Source of the DNA: JANQLU01 sp964434955
GTDB lineage: Bacteria; Planctomycetota; Planctomycetia; Pirellulales; Pirellulaceae
DNA length: 37,139 bases
Direction: 5' to 3'
Assembly (NCBI GenBank): GCA_964434955.1
Contig: CAYSXI010000029.1
Coordinates: forward strand, 1 to 37,139
Shown: positions 1 through 8,148 of the stretch, one piece after another
Numbering within the stretch: position 1 is the stretch's first letter
Layout: the number at the start of each line of letters is the position of its first letter
Position numbers and translations under genes: made by a program
The notes under the pieces: generated by a model
What the model saw: the letters and a program-made list of their open reading frames with translations, nothing else
The model's database searches: none
What the model was told of the DNA's origin: nothing

Positions 1-20
1 GGAGACGGCTGAGACAGCGC

Positions 21-3000
21 TTACATTAGTATTGTAGTAGGCCCTTTCTTGCCGGCCCAATATGAGAGCCTTTGCTTCATCAACTCGAACGACTTTTCCC
101 AGGTCCAGTTTGCTCGGACCTCCTTTGCGGCTGTACGGCCAAGCTGACTTGTTCTTTCTTTGTTGTCGACGGCCCACCTCATTTTTTCTCGTAGCTCATC
201 GACGCTCAGGTCGAGCTCCAAAGCTGGACCAGTCAATTCCCACTCATGTGAGGATTCAATTTGTATTCCGTCAACTTGTATCCCAGTTGATTCATCGACA
301 AAGTCATCCGATGCACCGTTTGTTGGTACGATCGCTGGAGTGCCACAGGCCATAGACTCCAAGATCGGTAAACCGAATCCTTCACCTCTATATGGCATAA
401 CAAGGCAGTCACAAGCCTTGTATAGGCTGGCCAATTGCCCAGCAGTCCATGACTCATCAAAGTAAACAATCTCGGGGGCAGAGCGTTTCTGTTGTACTTG
501 CCTAATTCGCTCTTGATAGTTTCCGTAACGATAGAAGGTTTGTGTTCCCAAGTCTTTGATCACCAGACTGACGTTGTCGTTTTTCGAAAACTCTTTGGTG
601 TATGCTTCGAATAGACGGTCAAAACCTTTTCGTTCGATTGTTCCTCCAACAAACAAAAACTTAAATGCCTTATTACTTGGCAAAAACCGAGGGGGAACCT
701 GATCGTTGAATACCTTCGTATCGATGCCCCAAGGAATAACGATAACTTTCTCTGGTGAGATTCCACTGTTGACGTACACGTCTTTTACATAGTTGGTTGG
801 AGCCCATATTTCATCGACGTCCTCTTTAAGTGTTTTGATCCATTCCGCGGGAAGGTGGCCAAACTCCCATGGCTGGATATGAATCCACGCGCCACTTCTT
901 ACGGGGGCGAAGTTGGGGGGGAACGCATGGCGAATGGTTATTTCCGAATCTGCGCCCTCATGTGTGGCAATTGCGCTTGCCAACTTTCCGTACCGAATGT
1001 TGTCGCGTTCAGACGTTGGATTGTGAATCTTTCGGTCAATCGAGAGTGCGAAAATATCATCATCAATAAACATCTCGGCAAGCTGTTCATTAATATTCGA
1101 GAAGCTATGATTTGCGAACAACTCACCCTCGAGAGTGACTTGGATTTGATTCTCTCGCACATCTTTTTTGTGCGACCCAGGAAAACGCAACTCTAGTTCT
1201 TGAAGTGAGCGCTCGAGCGACTCTTTGCCGGCTTCAATTCCAAAATTTTCATGAATGTGAATTGAAGCGGCTTTGGCCAAATCCACTCGCTTTGAATCAT
1301 CATTCCAGATGTCTTGCATAGCATTCACAAGCTTTTCTTCATCTGGTTCCCACCATTTGTGTCCGTCATATGGCGGAATCTCCATCACAGCCTCTTCTGG
1401 AACTGTTTCCAATTGAGCGTCCACTAAGATGCTATTATTTGGACTCATGAAGTCGACATTTCCGGAAGCATTGGTGCCGATGGTGGGTAACCCGCACGCC
1501 ATTGCTTCCATATACGGACGTCCCCAGCCCTCACCGCGACTGGGAAGCACAAACGCGTCGCAAGCCCGATAAAGACTCGCCATCTGCTCCGCCGAAAGAA
1601 ACTCGTCCAAGATTCCTATATCGATCCGATCTTCTATCTTTGGACAATCGTCTCCCAAAACTTCGTTGGCTTGGGCAATGATCTGGTCTAGAGATTGCCC
1701 ATGCATCTTTGAGATCTTCAACAAAAGGCTGACCCTATCACTTGTTTCAAATGATTTTGTGAATGCCCTAAGAAGCACGTCCCAACCTTTTCGATATTGC
1801 CATTCAAACACCGAAAGGAAGACGAAACGCTCACGGAATTCCTGGGGTAGCGGATATCGATCACCGTCAGGTTTGTACAAGTCGGTATCAACAAAACTGG
1901 GAACTCGCCTCATTTTCTCAGGAGCTACACCCGCTTGTCGAAAAGAACGTTCGTTTTGTTTGGAGATAACCCAAACCTCATCGAAGGCGCTAAGACGAGG
2001 CAACCATGATTCGGGAATCCGATCAGTTTCAAACGTGGTTCGGATAACATTGAAGGCCGCTGCTCGATCAGGTTCAACGAGCGTCGGAATGCAGTTAGTA
2101 ATTGCGACATTTGTTTCGGCCCGTTTGGATCTTGCCATCGCAGAAAATAAAGCTTTATCCCCATTTGGGAGCTCACATCTCTTTTCATTCCAATTGATGC
2201 TTTCGATCGAAACGTGGCGATTTAGTTGACTTAACGCTTTTGCGAAACAACGACCTTCGTCGGCATAACCACTCGGGTCCCAGATTGGTGAGCGCCAAAC
2301 CAAACCCCTTGGTTTGGATAAAACGGCTCCGCGATTCCGCTCGAGCTCCTGGCTCATTACATCAAAAAGTGCCGTTAAACTCTCTGGGGCAAGTTGTGCA
2401 TTGTGTTCAATGGCCTTTGTGTTCTTGTCCAAAAGCTTTGCGTGAGAAAGCCATCGATACTGCCCGGAGAGCCATGCCAGGATCCATCCATGCCGCCCGT
2501 CCAAATTTCCCGAGTTTCGCTCGTAGTACATCCATAAATCGTGAATCATATGGGCTATTCCGTTTCGCCAATCGATTGATTGATTGGCCTCAAATAGCTG
2601 GTTCGCTTCCGTGGACGTGTATCGATTCAGCTTTTCCAAGTAATGCTCGATCGAAAGATAGCTGAAATGGTCTACGGCTAATTCTGGATCAGGCGGCAAA
2701 CGAATTTCCATGCCTTCGAGCTCCACTCCTCCATGAAGTCTTTCGGAAAATTTGAAAAAACCCTTCTTCAAGACTCGAGGCATCGTGTAACCAGGCCACC
2801 AACCACTGTGCTCAATCCACTTTCCGCAAAAATATGTTTTGAATGGGATGTTGATAGCCTCAAAGGAATCACCTTGAGTACCAACTAATTGTTTCACGGC
2901 AGCTGCGGTTTGATCTGAAACTCGTTCATCCGCATCGATGAACCAAAGCCAGTCATTGTTTGATTCAGGAATTGCGATATTTCTTACTGGATCAAAGTTA

Positions 3001-3173
3001 GCCACGAGTTCGTGGTGCATTACCTTGTCTACGAATGACTGTGCAAGCGATACCGTATCATCTGCACTGTCCATGTCGATAAGAATTAGTTCCGCAACAT
3101 GCGGTCGAATCGATTTGATGCATTCGACAATATTGTTTTCTTCGTTTCGCGCGAGAATGACACCACTAATCAT
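21..3173 (-). CDS. Three-domain glycosyltransferase (GT2 + GT4 + GT4)
   Basis: About 1050 residues. The N-terminal ~240 residues form a GT-A/GT2 domain that starts with ISGVILARNEE and carries an IDADER (DxD-type) metal/nucleotide-sugar motif. Two GT-B/GT4 domains follow. The first has PSRGEGWGRPYMEAMACG and the second has MPYRGEGFGLPILESMACG, both fitting the EX7E signature of retaining GT4 enzymes. A protein with three catalytic domains could add successive sugars to one glycan, probably at the cytoplasmic face; substrates cannot be told. The first possible codon is TTG at 3176, but ATG at 3173 is preferred; the Shine-Dalgarno is weak. It is divergent from the NifU-like gene across about 110 bp, so the two probably share a promoter region. 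It looks intact. Confidence 0.85.
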   Translation of the reverse strand: MISGVILARNEENNIVECIKSIRPHVAELILIDMDSADDTVSLAQSFVDKVMHHELVANFDPVRNIAIPESNNDWLWFIDADERVSDQTAAAVKQLVGTQGDSFEAINIPFKTYFCGKWIEHSGWWPGYTMPRVLKKGFFKFSERLHGGVELEGMEIRLPPDPELAVDHFSYLSIEHYLEKLNRYTSTEANQLFEANQSIDWRNGIAHMIHDLWMYYERNSGNLDGRHGWILAWLSGQYRWLSHAKLLDKNTKAIEHNAQLAPESLTALFDVMSQELERNRGAVLSKPRGLVWRSPIWDPSGYADEGRCFAKALSQLNRHVSIESINWNEKRCELPNGDKALFSAMARSKRAETNVAITNCIPTLVEPDRAAAFNVIRTTFETDRIPESWLPRLSAFDEVWVISKQNERSFRQAGVAPEKMRRVPSFVDTDLYKPDGDRYPLPQEFRERFVFLSVFEWQYRKGWDVLLRAFTKSFETSDRVSLLLKISKMHGQSLDQIIAQANEVLGDDCPKIEDRIDIGILDEFLSAEQMASLYRACDAFVLPSRGEGWGRPYMEAMACGLPTIGTNASGNVDFMSPNNSILVDAQLETVPEEAVMEIPPYDGHKWWEPDEEKLVNAMQDIWNDDSKRVDLAKAASIHIHENFGIEAGKESLERSLQELELRFPGSHKKDVRENQIQVTLEGELFANHSFSNINEQLAEMFIDDDIFALSIDRKIHNPTSERDNIRYGKLASAIATHEGADSEITIRHAFPPNFAPVRSGAWIHIQPWEFGHLPAEWIKTLKEDVDEIWAPTNYVKDVYVNSGISPEKVIVIPWGIDTKVFNDQVPPRFLPSNKAFKFLFVGGTIERKGFDRLFEAYTKEFSKNDNVSLVIKDLGTQTFYRYGNYQERIRQVQQKRSAPEIVYFDESWTAGQLASLYKACDCLVMPYRGEGFGLPILESMACGTPAIVPTNGASDDFVDESTGIQVDGIQIESSHEWELTGPALELDLSVDELREKMRWAVDNKERTSQLGRTAAKEVRANWTWEKSFELMKQRLSYWAGKKGPTTILM

Positions 3174-3282
3174 CAAAGCTGCCCTGCGAATTTTTTTGGA
3201 GAAAAGATTTGATTTCGGTATAAATCATTGTTCGAATATCTTGCGTGGTTTTCAATCAAATTCTTCGAACTTAGAGTTTGAC

Positions 3283-3651
3283 ATGCCTAGGTTTTCATCG
3301 ACGCTTCGCGAGCATGCTGCATATCCGGTAAATGAAGGACCTATCACCGAACCCAACGGTGTTGGGCGGGCTTCGGTTTCGGGCAACCCACCTTTCGTTT
3401 CGATTTACTTACTTGTCGGGAATGGCAATGTCGCCAAAGTTGGTTTCGAATCGCAAGGGTGTGGCGTCACAACTGCTGCATGTTCCTCGCTTACGGAATT
3501 GATCGAAAATAAGTCGCTGGAATATTGCAAGTCTTTAGAGCCCGAAGATGTTGCAAACGCACTTGACGGCATTCCATCCGACAAGATGCACTGTGCAAAG
3601 ATCGCAATCGCCGCACTTCGAAATGCTATAGAAGACTGCGAGGGCAACTAA
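3283..3651 (+). CDS. NifU/IscU-like scaffold protein lacking the first ligand motif
   Basis: A 122-residue protein covering the NifU N-terminal (IscU) fold. GCG with Cys60, the SLTELIENKSLE helix and the DKMHCA motif with Cys104 match the second and third cluster ligands of Fe-S scaffolds. The first ligand motif, CGD in IscU, reads SGN at residues 33-35, so the ligand Cys and the conserved Asp are both replaced. Fe-S assembly is therefore uncertain; it may be a divergent subfamily with another role. ATG 3283 is chosen because the open frame upstream shows no NifU similarity and overlaps the promoter region. The stop lies 2 nt before the next ATG, so it is probably co-transcribed with the glycosyltransferase and methyltransferase downstream. 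Confidence 0.75.
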   Translation: MPRFSSTLREHAAYPVNEGPITEPNGVGRASVSGNPPFVSIYLLVGNGNVAKVGFESQGCGVTTAACSSLTELIENKSLEYCKSLEPEDVANALDGIPSDKMHCAKIAIAALRNAIEDCEGN

Positions 3652-3653
3652 AA

Positions 3654-5162
3654 ATGAAGCTATCACTCTGCATGATTGTTCGGGACAACGAAGAAACCTT
3701 AGTTCCCTGCCTTGAGAGCATAAAACCTTGGGTCGATGAAATGATTATTGTCGACACAGGTTCGGTTGACCGAACAATGGACATCGTCAAAGAATTTGGA
3801 GGCAAGTTATTCGAGTTTCCCTGGTGTGATGACTTCTCGGCAGCCCGCAATGTTTCACTTGACCATGCTTCTGGCGAATGGCTGTTCTGGATGGATTCAG
3901 ACGACACGATTACTGCGGAATGTGGCCAACGACTACGCGAACTAGCAGATTCTAATCACGATCCGCGAATTATGGGTTATGTAATGCAAGTGCATTGTCC
4001 AGGAGGAAGTGAATCGGGAATGGAAGAGCACACGGTCGTGGATCACGTCAAAATGTTTCGCAATCGCGAGGACTTGCGTTTTGAAGGCCGAATTCACGAA
4101 CAAGTATTGATGCCGATCCGAAGATTGGGAGGTGAAATTGCTGCTACCGATATCTATGTTGTTCATTCCGGCTCGGACCGATCAGAAGAATCGCAAAAGG
4201 CCAAGGTCGAACGCGACATGCGGATTCTCAAAAAAGATCTAGAAGAAAGACCGGACCATCCTTTTGTACTTTTTAATTTCGCGATGACTTACGCGGAATC
4301 GCATGAGTATGAAAAGGCAATCGAGTGGTGCAAAAAATGCTTGGAGCATTCTACGCCCAATGAGTCCCACGTACCGAAGACCTACGCTTATCTTGCCAAT
4401 TGTTTGCTGCAACTCGAAAGGGCAGAAGAATCGCTTGAAGTATGCAAGAATGCTCGGCAACTATATCCAAATGACGCCGAGTTGTTGTTTCGGGAAGCAA
4501 TGTCCTTTCAGGCAATCGACAATCACTCGGAAGCTATCAGCTGTTACAAACAAATATTGGATCTCGAGACTCCAGAATCCCTCAGAAGCACAGACCCTGG
4601 AATTACAGGATTTAAATGTCGCTTTAATCTCGGCGTTGCCTATCGGGATGCAAAAATGGATCTTCATGCCGAGAGGCAATGGCGACAAGTGTTAGATGAA
4701 TGCCCCAGTTATATTCCCGCCCAACTTGCATTGACCGAAATATTGATTGCAAATCGACGCTTGCAAACGTCTCGAGTTCTGGCGAAACGATGGCAAGAAA
4801 GCGAAGAATCAAGACTGATAGGCCTTTTGCTAGAAGCTCAGGTGACCGAACTTGATGGTGAGACATCGGAGGCAAACAGGCTATACAAAAAGTGCATTGA
4901 CTTGGCTCCGGACGATTCAACGATCCTAGAAAAATGTTGTAGATTTTATTTCGAGAACGATCCAGCAATTGCCGCGGAACTTTTGGAAAGGCTAATTGCC
5001 TGCGATTCGGGCAACGCGGCCGCCTATCACAACCTCGGTTCCATTCGCCTCCAGCAAAACCAAAGGGAGCAAGCTATAGATCTATTGAGGAAATCGCTCA
5101 ACCTGCGCCCTGACTACCACCCGACTCTTTCCTTGCTCGCAATTGCTGAGAGTGAAGCGTGA
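3654..5162 (+). CDS. GT2 glycosyltransferase with C-terminal TPR repeats
   Basis: 502 residues. The first ~230 form a GT2 domain: LSLCMIVRDNEETL at the start, VDTGSVDRT, the DDFSAARN motif and the metal-binding WMDSDDT. This is the SunS/TPR-glycosyltransferase type. The rest is a set of TPR helices (for example PFVLFNFAMTYAESHEYEKA, AAAYHNLGSIRLQQNQREQA), likely for binding a protein or glycan acceptor. Start ATG 3654 is preceded by GAGGG at good spacing, just 2 nt after the NifU-like stop. The end overlaps the methyltransferase start in GTGA, which indicates translational coupling. The family includes peptide S- and O-glycosyltransferases as well as polysaccharide enzymes, so the acceptor is open. 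Confidence 0.87.
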   Translation: MKLSLCMIVRDNEETLVPCLESIKPWVDEMIIVDTGSVDRTMDIVKEFGGKLFEFPWCDDFSAARNVSLDHASGEWLFWMDSDDTITAECGQRLRELADSNHDPRIMGYVMQVHCPGGSESGMEEHTVVDHVKMFRNREDLRFEGRIHEQVLMPIRRLGGEIAATDIYVVHSGSDRSEESQKAKVERDMRILKKDLEERPDHPFVLFNFAMTYAESHEYEKAIEWCKKCLEHSTPNESHVPKTYAYLANCLLQLERAEESLEVCKNARQLYPNDAELLFREAMSFQAIDNHSEAISCYKQILDLETPESLRSTDPGITGFKCRFNLGVAYRDAKMDLHAERQWRQVLDECPSYIPAQLALTEILIANRRLQTSRVLAKRWQESEESRLIGLLLEAQVTELDGETSEANRLYKKCIDLAPDDSTILEKCCRFYFENDPAIAAELLERLIACDSGNAAAYHNLGSIRLQQNQREQAIDLLRKSLNLRPDYHPTLSLLAIAESEA

Positions 5163-5758
5163 CGAAGCGAAATCAGGTTAGTTCATTCGACTACCAGAAT
5201 CTGTATGACACCTTGCGCGACGAGGGCTACCAAGAAAACCGAGACTACGATAGTCATATCAGGAGCCATATTTCTTGGATCAAACGAAATATTTCTTACG
5301 AGTCCGTCCTCGATATCGGATGTGGTTCGGGAGGGAGTTTTCGCATGCTTGGCGGAAGATATAAAAAGGAAGTCCAAGGAGCCGAGGTGTCGCAAACAGC
5401 AGTCGAAAAAGGTCTCGCACTTGGGCGGAACATTGTACAGGCTTCAGCTACATGTCTGCCCTTTGAAGACAGATCTTTTGACCTCGTGGTTTCGTCTGAC
5501 GTATTCGAGCACTTGCACAAAGACGATGTACCACTTGCAGCATCCGAGGCGATTCGAGTTGCCAAACGCTTTGTGTTTATGAAAATTGCAACAAGGGAAG
5601 ATGTGATCGGAAGATGGAAACGGGTTGCTGGCCACCCGCTTCACCTAACAATCGAGCCCATTGAATGGTGGATTGAACATTTCTCATCAGCAGGGACTAT
5701 TTCCTGGAATGACCAACACGCGTTCTGCTTGCAATTGGCTGATCAAATCACCGAGTGA
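5159..5758 (+). CDS. Class I SAM-dependent methyltransferase
   Basis: 199 residues. Motif I is VLDIGCGSGGSF, followed by an acidic strand end (GAEVSQ), the motif-II-like LPFEDRSFDLVVSSDVFEH and the usual Methyltransf_11 order. It begins with GTG overlapping the previous stop (GTGA), so it is part of the 3283-5758 operon. In this setting it probably methylates a sugar or lipid-linked glycan, but no residue shows the substrate. Its 3' end overlaps the convergent sulfotransferase gene by 16 nt. Confidence 0.85.
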   Translation: MTKRNQVSSFDYQNLYDTLRDEGYQENRDYDSHIRSHISWIKRNISYESVLDIGCGSGGSFRMLGGRYKKEVQGAEVSQTAVEKGLALGRNIVQASATCLPFEDRSFDLVVSSDVFEHLHKDDVPLAASEAIRVAKRFVFMKIATREDVIGRWKRVAGHPLHLTIEPIEWWIEHFSSAGTISWNDQHAFCLQLADQITE

Positions 5759-6312
5759 GGGTCCCGCCATGAATCGCGGTCATATCCAAACTCTTCGAAA
5801 TCACTTCTGCACAATTCGAACACGCGATCAGCAAGGCTCACATTGTAGAACATGTGCCAATGACGGCTGAGTTTCTGGCCGTGCTTTTTTAGTTCCAACA
5901 AACTTGAAGAATTGCCTAGTCTTAATTCAGAAAAAGAATCAGGCAGTTCTTCGAATCGAATAACCTTGTCCAATCGATTGTTTTCCGTGTGGCCTCTGAC
6001 GGTAGTTGGTCCTAGCTTTCCGTCTTCCATCGCCAGGATGTAATCTTCGAATGTCATCCCAACAGCGTCTCCGCCCCAAGGATGGTCTTGGGCACGCCAT
6101 CGATAGTACGCTAGAAACCTGCGGTAAGGATTTCTTACACAACAAAATGTAAAGTATTCTTTGCACTCTTCAGGAATACCCATTTCATGTAAGTACCCTC
6201 CGCGAAACGCACCAGGTAATTTCAATAACGCATAGTGCATTGCTCGATTGGCTGTTCTTGGGATTCCTAAGAAGACAAACTTGAGTTCGTGAGAAATCAC
6301 CATGTTTATCAT
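5743..6312 (-). CDS. Small sulfotransferase-family protein
   Basis: 189 residues resembling the Sulfotransfer_2 (Golgi-type carbohydrate sulfotransferase) family. The N-terminal KFVFLGIPRTANRAMHYAL fits the 5'-phosphosulfate loop at the end of strand 1. CCVRNPYRRFLAYYRW fits the 3'-phosphate PAPS-binding motif (RNPxxRxxSxY-like). The expected reaction is transfer of sulfate from PAPS to a sugar hydroxyl. It is shorter than typical members (250 or more) but has no visible break. The start ATG overlaps the upstream stop as ATGA, so it is coupled to the MptE-like gene. Met4 is an alternative start. Confidence 0.72.
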   Translation of the reverse strand: MINMVISHELKFVFLGIPRTANRAMHYALLKLPGAFRGGYLHEMGIPEECKEYFTFCCVRNPYRRFLAYYRWRAQDHPWGGDAVGMTFEDYILAMEDGKLGPTTVRGHTENNRLDKVIRFEELPDSFSELRLGNSSSLLELKKHGQKLSRHWHMFYNVSLADRVFELCRSDFEEFGYDRDSWRDPHSVI

Positions 6313-7229
6313 CCGTTGTTCTCACTAGATTCTGACTCTTCGTGCCATTTGTCGTACATGCCAGCTGTAATGCTTGACGCCGGCATTGATGAAGTTGCCA
6401 GCGCCACAGCTTCTTCGAAATCGACATATTCAAAAACAGCAAGGCCGCTGTTTGGAGTACAGTTGAACACGTGAAATCCGACATCATCGAAATAAGGCTT
6501 CAATTCTTGGAGTCTTGCATTCAGCGCTCGATAGGTTCGGTTGTTCCCTCGAACGCTTCGGCGGGTGCGGTGTTGTTCAAAGGCGTAGTTTTGATCGCCA
6601 TACTTCATCCTGAAATCACAGCCCAACAAAAAAACCCTACGAACGCCAAGGTAGTAGAGCAATTTTATTGCAACCAACATCACGCTTCGGGATCCAATGA
6701 TTCCTAGATCGTCAGCGAATCGGCCAGTCTGTCCGCAATTGATAGTGCTTTCAGAGAGCCAATTCTCGGGACTGAATTCAGAATTACTTCGATAGCCGAA
6801 TGTATTGGGCATTTGGAAGGCAGAAAACTCGGTTTCGACAAGTTCTCCCGATTGGTTCCGAGTGCGGATTTTCTTTGTTAACCGCCCGAAAGGCAAGAAC
6901 TTAAGAATTGCCGGATCTTTCCAAATAATGTCAGAGAAATTTCCCGGATCATCGACACAGACCCAGACATTCGATCGAAACAAAGTGCCTGCATTGTTTA
7001 CAGAACAAGTTAGGACACCTCGCTTGTTAAGCTTGTTCAAGTCCATTGAGCAAATCGACGGTCCGCTACAAAGCAAAAAAGCCGTTGCGCCTGCGTATGT
7101 GTCTCCAATGGACAGTGGTCTCAAACTAGAGGTCAATAACGCTGGCGAATCTGCTTGGTCGAAACGCGGAGCAAACTCTGCGTCGGCGTTTTTTGTGCTA
7201 TTGGAGATTTTCGTTTGATGATGATTCAT
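6309..7229 (-). CDS. MptE-like / DUF115 protein, putative glycan transferase
   Basis: 306 residues. FLLCSGPSI near residue 50 followed by GVLTCSVNNAG matches the nucleotide-binding start of the DUF115/MAF_flag10 (6-hydroxymethylpterin diphosphokinase MptE-like) fold. This fold is related to flagellin Maf glycosyltransferases and GT42 sialyltransferases. A second block, GSRSVMLVAIKLLYYLGVRRVFLLGCDFRM, and the closing VFNCTPNSGL are also typical. The first ~35 residues are polar and probably disordered. It is first in a two-gene minus-strand unit with the sulfotransferase (ATGA overlap) and divergent from the sugar-phosphate isomerase. Given its neighbours, transfer of a nonulosonic-acid-like or other sugar is more likely than pterin chemistry; this is inference. 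Confidence 0.65.
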   Translation of the reverse strand: MNHHQTKISNSTKNADAEFAPRFDQADSPALLTSSLRPLSIGDTYAGATAFLLCSGPSICSMDLNKLNKRGVLTCSVNNAGTLFRSNVWVCVDDPGNFSDIIWKDPAILKFLPFGRLTKKIRTRNQSGELVETEFSAFQMPNTFGYRSNSEFSPENWLSESTINCGQTGRFADDLGIIGSRSVMLVAIKLLYYLGVRRVFLLGCDFRMKYGDQNYAFEQHRTRRSVRGNNRTYRALNARLQELKPYFDDVGFHVFNCTPNSGLAVFEYVDFEEAVALATSSMPASSITAGMYDKWHEESESSENNG

Positions 7230-7314
7230 GAAGTTTAAATGTTTGACTTGAGCGAATGCGCCATCCTAAAATTCTCTCGAAATCAGAACGGTAATTCAAA
7301 CAGATTGGCCGAAA

Positions 7315-7899
7315 ATGAACATACTTGAGCGTGTTTCCTTCGTTCTGCAACAAGAATCAAAAGCGATAGCCGCGATAAAAGTAGATTCAACTTTCGAAGA
7401 CGCTGTTTTGGCGCTTGCTTCTTGCAAGGGAAGGATCGTAACCACAGGAATCGGCAAAGCAGGAAATGTGGCCGCTAACTTTGCATCCACACTTCGTGCA
7501 ACCGCAACCGCTGCGTATTACATGCATCCGGCTGATGCGGCACATGGTGACTTGGGCGCAATAAAAAACGATGATTGTCTCGTCGCCTTTTCTACAAGCG
7601 GTAAGTCTGTTGAAGTAATATCTGCCGTAAAAATGGCAAAAGAACTTGGAATTAAGTTTGTAATTGGTGTTACTTCACATATTGACTCTGAAATTCGGCC
7701 GTTTTGTGATCTTGTTATTGATATGGGGCCAATAAAAGAGCCTTGTCCCCTAGGTCTCACGCCAACGTCAAGTGCTGTTGTCATGCATGCAATTTGTGAT
7801 GCGTTGACACTTAGTTTGTTGGAGCAGAAAGGAGTAAGTGAAAGCGATTTTGGGGCGCGACATCATGGCGGATATTTAGGGCAGAGATCGAACCAATAA
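7315..7899 (+). CDS. SIS-domain sugar-phosphate isomerase, KdsD/KpsF-like without CBS domains
   Basis: 194 residues forming one SIS domain. Diagnostic stretches of the arabinose-5-phosphate isomerase family are present: VTTGIGKAGNVA, MHPADAAHGDLGAI, FSTSGKS and CPLGLTPTSSAVVMHAICDAL, ending in FGARHHGGYLGQR. KdsD and KpsF of enterobacteria carry two additional CBS domains; this one stops after the SIS domain, like the shorter members. The expected reaction is D-ribulose-5-phosphate to D-arabinose-5-phosphate, a Kdo precursor, or a related ketose/aldose pair. No other Kdo gene is visible here. It is transcribed away from the MptE-like gene across an 85-bp gap. Confidence 0.8.
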   Translation: MNILERVSFVLQQESKAIAAIKVDSTFEDAVLALASCKGRIVTTGIGKAGNVAANFASTLRATATAAYYMHPADAAHGDLGAIKNDDCLVAFSTSGKSVEVISAVKMAKELGIKFVIGVTSHIDSEIRPFCDLVIDMGPIKEPCPLGLTPTSSAVVMHAICDALTLSLLEQKGVSESDFGARHHGGYLGQRSNQ

Positions 7900-7934
7900 G
7901 TTGAGTCGAATTTAAGTCGTTTGTCTCACTGAGT

Positions 7935-7987
7935 TTGCAGATCTGCAATTCGCAAGTGGTCAGTTTCATATCCCCTTTGATCAAAGG
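7935..7987. promoter_or_regulatory. Two perfect 14-bp palindromes upstream of the RHS operon
   Basis: TTGCAGATCTGCAA at 7935-7948 and CCTTTGATCAAAGG at 7974-7987 are both perfect inverted repeats without a spacer, 25 bp apart. They lie in the 249-bp gap between the isomerase and the RHS gene and have no T-run, so they are not intrinsic terminators. They could be operator sites for dimeric regulators. Their sequences differ from one another, so a single shared regulator is not implied. Confidence 0.35.
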
Positions 7988-8025
7988 CGCTTTCTGCAAT
8001 TTCGTTTGCCGTTCCTTGAAAAAGT

Positions 8026-8054
8026 TTGACTTTCATTTTTTGCATCGATAAAAC
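8026..8054 (+). promoter_or_regulatory. Candidate sigma-70-type promoter for the RHS operon
   Basis: TTGACT (8026-8031) and TAAAAC (8049-8054) are separated by 17 nt in an AT-rich stretch about 95 bp before the RHS start. The match to the -35/-10 consensus is moderate and planctomycete promoters are poorly known, so this is a candidate only. Confidence 0.3.
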
Positions 8055-8148
8055 TCAAGTATCGGGCTTAGTTTCGCATTGATTTCTAAGTCGGTGAAAT
8101 GAAGCGTTCTACGTCGGTTCCCGATCCATATTTTATGGGAGCAAGGTT

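Noticed and set aside
1666..2665. Two plus-strand open frames of 187 and 141 codons
   Set aside because: They lie antisense inside the three-domain glycosyltransferase, which has clear motifs; their translations look like shadows.
2938..3282. N-terminal extension of the NifU-like protein
   Set aside because: The stretch is antisense to the start of the glycosyltransferase gene and shows no family similarity; ATG 3283 gives a normal-length scaffold domain.
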